Shown here one piece after another: positions 20,742-24,672 of a stretch of 24,672 nt of DNA (position 1 is its first letter; the number at the start of each line of letters is the position of its first letter). The notes beneath the pieces are model-generated. The model was not told where the DNA came from. It made no database searches and saw only the letters and a list, made by a program, of their open reading frames with translations. This DNA is from Dipetalonema caudispina. Taxonomy: Eukaryota > Nematoda > Chromadorea > Rhabditida > Onchocercidae. A program made the translations under genes and the position numbers. The stretch is from the NCBI GenBank assembly GCA_013365325.1, contig JABVXV010000211.1, positions 1 to 24,672 of the forward strand, read 5' to 3'.

Positions 20742-23700
20742 ATGAGTGGAGGAGTTTATGGTGGTGGTAAGTTCATGTTTTATTTTTTTCCTTTTTTAGT
20801 ATGAAATAATATATGTATTAGCAATAATTGAGATGATGTAACATTTGGTAATCTTCATTTAAACTTATATATCAAGGATTAGTAGACAGAATTAATTCCT
20901 GTTATTATTTATGTCTTATTCAGATGAGGTTGGTGCTTTGGTTTTTGATCCGGGTTCGCACACATTTCGAGTTGGTTTTGCTGGTGAAGAATTCCCAAAA
21001 GTAAGTGTTTTGTGAATTTAGTGAAATTACGTTAAGTGATAAGTTAGTATTTTGTCTAAGATTTGTTAATATAGGCGAGAAGATGTTTCGATTAGGAAGC
21101 GAATGAATAAAAGTAAAAGTTTTGACGTTGTGAAATTCTTTGGGAAATGATACTGAAAGTTTATAAGACATCAGATTGAATTACCAAAGCTAGTTCAGAG
21201 TTAATTCACGTTACAGTGTGAATTTTGGGACAGTCTTGATAAACCGGCTACTGTTATGTTTTTAAAATATGTTTCATTTATTGATCCAGTAAACTACGAA
21301 AGATTATTCTAATTTCCTGTCAGATATGTCACCTTCATAAAATGAACTATGTTTATACTATTTTACAGGGTGACATACCAAGTCAAGTTGGTATGCGTGA
21401 AGTCCTGGATGAAATGGATGACACTGTAGACCAAAATGCTCGAAAAACAAAAATGAAGGAATATTTTATTGGGCGGACATTCGTTAATGTTCCGCGACCA
21501 AGAACGGAGATTAAAAGTTATATGAAAGATTGCATGAGTATGTTTCATTTTTCCTGAACGAAATCTTTTCTATTTATGCAGTATCATATTTTATTACAAT
21601 ATTTAGTTGATGATTGGGATATTTTCGAGCAATTGGTCGATTATTCTTACAGTCGTATTTTATTCTCTGAAAGCCAGTACCAGCCTGTACTGTTTTCCGA
21701 AGCTGCAGTAAGTTCAATTTTTCAATATTTTGGCATTTCTATGTTATCAAATGTCATTTATTAGTGGTTCTTTTTCATTCATCATACATCCATATAGTCG
21801 TGTTGCTTTGTTAACAATTCCGTTTCTTCAGGTTCTATTTTACCGGTTGCTGTTCATTACGTTTTCTTTAGATTAATGTTATGCTTTAATTAAGTTAACT
21901 ATATTACTTGTAGTGGAATACAAAAGCAAATCGTGAGAAACTGACGGAATTGATGTTCGAGAAATACAACGTTCCTACGTTCTATGTTGTCAAAAATGCT
22001 GTTCTTTCGTGGTAATTTTGCGCTTCATATCTTTAAATTTCTATTTTTCTTTGAATGATTGAAACATATATTTAGGCGACGATGCTTGTTTCTTACTGCA
22101 AGTACCTTATTTTAGTTATGCGAATGGTCGAACAGCCGGATTAATTCTGGATAGCGGTGCTACACAAACGTCGGCTGTTCCCGTATTTGATGGATATTGT
22201 ATAACGCATGGTAATTTTTTCATATATCTTTAGATTTTCTTGATGGATAACTAAGTTTCTGTTGTCGAGATCTTCGTAAAACTTTCGTTTTGATGCAAAA
22301 GTCCTCGAATTTAAAGCAGATGGAATTCGTCCGTTAGATATAAATCAATAGCTTTTGAAATTTCTTGGATGTTAAGACAAAGAACAAATATTTTTTCAGC
22401 AGTGGTAAAGCAGCCGGTTGGCGGCGATATGATTGCAGAACAGTGCCGTTTGATGCTTGAAGAACAAAAGATTGACCTGGTGCCTTCTTATAAAATTGCA
22501 TCCAAGGTGTCGTTTCTGTTGATACTTGAGCAGCCCCACCTTGCGAGCAGACATTCTACACGTCCGATAACTAATATTGCAACTGATTTGTCAATCAGTG
22601 CCATTGTTTCAGGAGGTGGTTAATGAGATGGAGCCACCTGTATGGACTGAGAAGAAAAATTTGCCTGAGGTTACGAAGAGCTATGAAACTTATATGGAAA
22701 AGGTTTGTGGTTTTTTGTTGCTGGAATGGCGAATGCATCAGTGATTTTCTCGTCGTTGTTGAAATAAATGAAATTTCTCATTTTCAGCAAATTCTTGAAG
22801 ATCTTGCCGCTTCGGTATTACAATGTTGCGATACTCCCATAGATGTTGAGTGAGTTTTCAATAAAAGTGATTTTTTTTTCTCAGAAGTGAACAGTAAGTA
22901 TTCACCAATTAATAGTATTTGTAAGTTGCTGATCTGCGGGTCCCAACTCATTTATAGTAACGGCAATCGCGCTCTCACGAGAGATAATTTTTTCGGAAGC
23001 GTTGCATGTGGAAGTAATTTGAGAGCTTACTCTAACTTTTTAATTCTGATTACATTCATGCTTGACTCCAGAGCACCATCCCTTCGATTTCCTAAGTTAT
23101 GTGCTTCAGATTTGCGGAAAAGCTACCATCATCACCGTTTTGCTTTCCAAATGGATACAGCAAAGAATTTCAAGCGGAAAGAATCAAAATTCCAGAGGGC
23201 TTGTTTGACACAACTTATTTGAAGGTGAAATTTCTCAAATATTCGTTCAATGACTCTTTCCTAAAGTAATAATAAGATTCAGTAGTTCTCGATTCTTATA
23301 GTCAGTTACATGTGCTAGATTGTTTACGGTGACTGGCAATATTTTCAGGCAGTAAATACTTCCTCAATAATGTCAGTTTCGCAGATTGCCGCTACAGCTT
23401 GTGGAATGTGCGACATTGATATACGACCGGTCAGTTATTTGAAGAGAGTTAGGAGGAAAGAATTTGAAATACAGGAGAGCACAATTAATTCATATTCGTT
23501 CATATGCTGATAATTATTAATTTCGGTGAAGTTACTCTAAAAAAAAATTTTTGCAGACGATGTACAGCGGTTTGATGGTAACCGGTGGTAATTCGTTGTT
23601 GATGGGATTCACTGAAAGGCTTAATCATGATCTTGCTCACAAATGCCCACCGGTTGGTATACTACAATATATATATATATATATATAGATATATAGATTT

Positions 23701-23976
23701 GTAGGTGTTATTTGTAAAGTTCGTTATTTTCAGACAATAAAATTAAGAGTTTATGCAGCACCAACACCAATGGAACGACGATTTGGAGCATGGATTGGCG
23801 GTTCGATTTTAGCTTCGCTTGTAAGTTATATTTTTCAATCTGTTATGGATGTGCCATCTTATTCTTTGTTAACTAAATATAAAGACAAAATTTAGGGTGC
23901 TTTTCAACAAATGTGGATCAGCCGAGCAGAATATGACGACGAGGGGAAATCCATTGTTTCGAAGAAATGTGCGTAA
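20742..23976 (+). CDS. swsn-6: Actin-like protein 6 (BAF53/Arp4) chromatin-remodelling subunit (14 exons, 427 aa)
   Basis: Nuclear actin-related protein. In other animals it binds the HSA region of SWI/SNF, INO80 and TIP60 ATPase complexes together with actin. Exons: 20742-20766, 20924-21000, 21369-21537, 21607-21707, 21914-22011, 22116-22210, 22400-22506, 22613-22702, 22788-22849, 23110-23224, 23349-23429, 23557-23652, 23734-23820, 23896-23976. Every phase fits and the sum is 1284 bases. The length is 427 aa against about 429 in human BAF53. It opens with [20 protein letters not shown]; the first phosphate loop thus reads [14 protein letters not shown]. Later landmarks are [50 protein letters not shown] (second phosphate loop with DSGA), [33 protein letters not shown], and [19 protein letters not shown] near the C terminus. 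A better-looking acceptor at 21581 would frameshift exon 4, so the acceptor at 21606 must be used. The gene appears intact. The symbol is that of the C. elegans orthologue. Confidence 0.97.
23667..23686. repeat. (AT)n microsatellite in an ACTL6 intron
   Basis: Ten AT dinucleotides followed by imperfect GATATATAG copies lie in the 81-base intron between exons 12 and 13 and occupy about a quarter of it. Confidence 0.9.
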
Positions 23977-24583
23977 AATGAAAGTACTATTTCTTGTTGA
24001 TTATAAGGTGATTACAATGCTGTACATTGGCTGATGAATTTCGCCTCAGGTGGAATCCATGTTCGCCAATTATTGAGCTAGGTACTCCTTGTTGAAGGTC
24101 GGTTAAATGCAATTTCCTCCGGCAAAGTTGGAGTCGTGTACTCATTTTTTAATTTAATTTTATGAGGCTTTCCAGTTTGTTTAACAAGTCATTGATTGTG
24201 AACGATCTCCTCTCTATTGTTTGACAATTTTAAATTGTTATTATGATTGGTTAAAGTGCATTTCGAACAATTAATTATATTTATTTGTTCTCGCAGCATT
24301 TCAAACTCTATCATTCTGTTATGGTATAGTTGATATTGCACTCTGTGATTATTATGACTTTATTTTAGTCATCATAATATTCTGTATGAATTTTGAAACT
24401 CGAAATTTGAAAAACTGCAAATCCTAGAATTCAAAAATTTGTCCAGTAATCTGCAATGAATAAATCTTTGTAAATACAACCAACCGTGTTTCATCATCGC
24501 TTAGTAATGTCTTCCATTTCTTTTCCTGCTTCAAACACAATTCTACAGAACAATAAAGATTTATAAACTACTTAAATCTTTGC
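23977..24583. other. 3' UTR and downstream flank of ACTL6
   Basis: No coding exon is visible on the plus strand. Two AATAAA hexamers mark likely mRNA ends, at 24459 and 24552. A TTTATT at about 24358 would be an AATAAA for a minus-strand transcript coming from the right, so the two 3' ends may overlap. Confidence 0.55.
24459..24464 (+). terminator. swsn-6: Likely polyadenylation signal of ACTL6 (AATAAA)
   Basis: Canonical hexamer in 'gcaatgaataaatctttg', 482 bases after the stop codon. A second AATAAA at 24552-24557 offers an alternative end. Confidence 0.5.
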
Positions 24584-24653
24584 TTATTTCCCATCATTTC
24601 CGTTTTCGGATGCCTTTTCTTCCGAAATTATTTTCCTAATGGAATTTTGTTTC
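24584..24653 (-). CDS. Possible last coding exon of a neighbouring minus-strand gene (partial)
   Basis: On the minus strand an acceptor-like gaatttctag precedes a 70-base open segment. Read in one phase it gives KQNSIRKIISEEKASENGND followed by G, K and a TAA at 24584-24586. The hydrophilic Lys/Glu-rich tail is compatible with a protein C terminus, and convergence with ACTL6 is plausible. The piece is too short to assign to a family, and the rest lies outside the window, so it remains a guess. Confidence 0.22.
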
Positions 24654-24672
24654 CTAGAAATTCGCAAAAGTC

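Noticed and set aside
22887..23222. 111-codon plus-strand frame
   Set aside because: It overlaps intron 9 and exon 10 of ACTL6 in a different phase. The in-phase reading gives the conserved FPNGY and IPEGL motifs.

Overview
This is an AT-rich metazoan, almost certainly nematode, nuclear window. It has short exons, introns mostly of 70-600 bases, gtaag/gttag donors and ttttcag acceptors. Each of the three genes has a candidate spliced-leader acceptor near its ATG. The gene repertoire fits: a nematode-type nuclear hormone receptor with a CNGCK P-box, a FAF2/UBXD8 orthologue and an ACTL6/BAF53 (Arp4, C. elegans swsn-6) orthologue. The many small exons resemble clade III (spirurid/filarial) nematodes more than Strongyloides, but the species cannot be named from this sequence.

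Layout. Bases 1-6860 show no supportable gene; they hold microsatellites (ATT, GAA, TTG, TCA, CA/CAGA) and long A/T homopolymers. Bases 6861-14332 (+) hold a complete 12-exon nuclear receptor (471 aa), whose first intron of 3.2 kb contains an A58 tract. Bases 14333-15654 are an unassigned gap between two convergent genes. Bases 15655-19959 (-) hold an 11-exon FAF2/UBXD8 gene (466 aa: UBA, hydrophobic hairpin, UAS, coiled coil, UBX). Bases 19960-20741 are the shared upstream region of two divergent genes. Bases 20742-23976 (+) hold a 14-exon ACTL6/BAF53 gene (427 aa) with a 3' UTR of about 500 bases. At the right edge there may be the last coding exon of another minus-strand gene.

All exon coordinates were joined by hand. 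Every junction keeps phase and each total is a multiple of three (1416, 1401 and 1284 bases). The three genes belong to different systems: transcription control by a receptor, ER-associated degradation and lipid-droplet protein turnover with p97, and chromatin remodelling. The last two probably share a housekeeping bidirectional promoter; nothing suggests a common pathway.

The most striking large-scale signal is a compositional boundary near 14.3 kb. At least fifteen A or T runs of 12 or more bases lie to its left and none to its right. I found no convincing new enzymatic or defence system. The best leads are this boundary, a 57-bp higher-order structure inside a TTG array, a 27/28-bp tandem beside the A58 tract, and the unassigned stretch between the nuclear receptor and FAF2.
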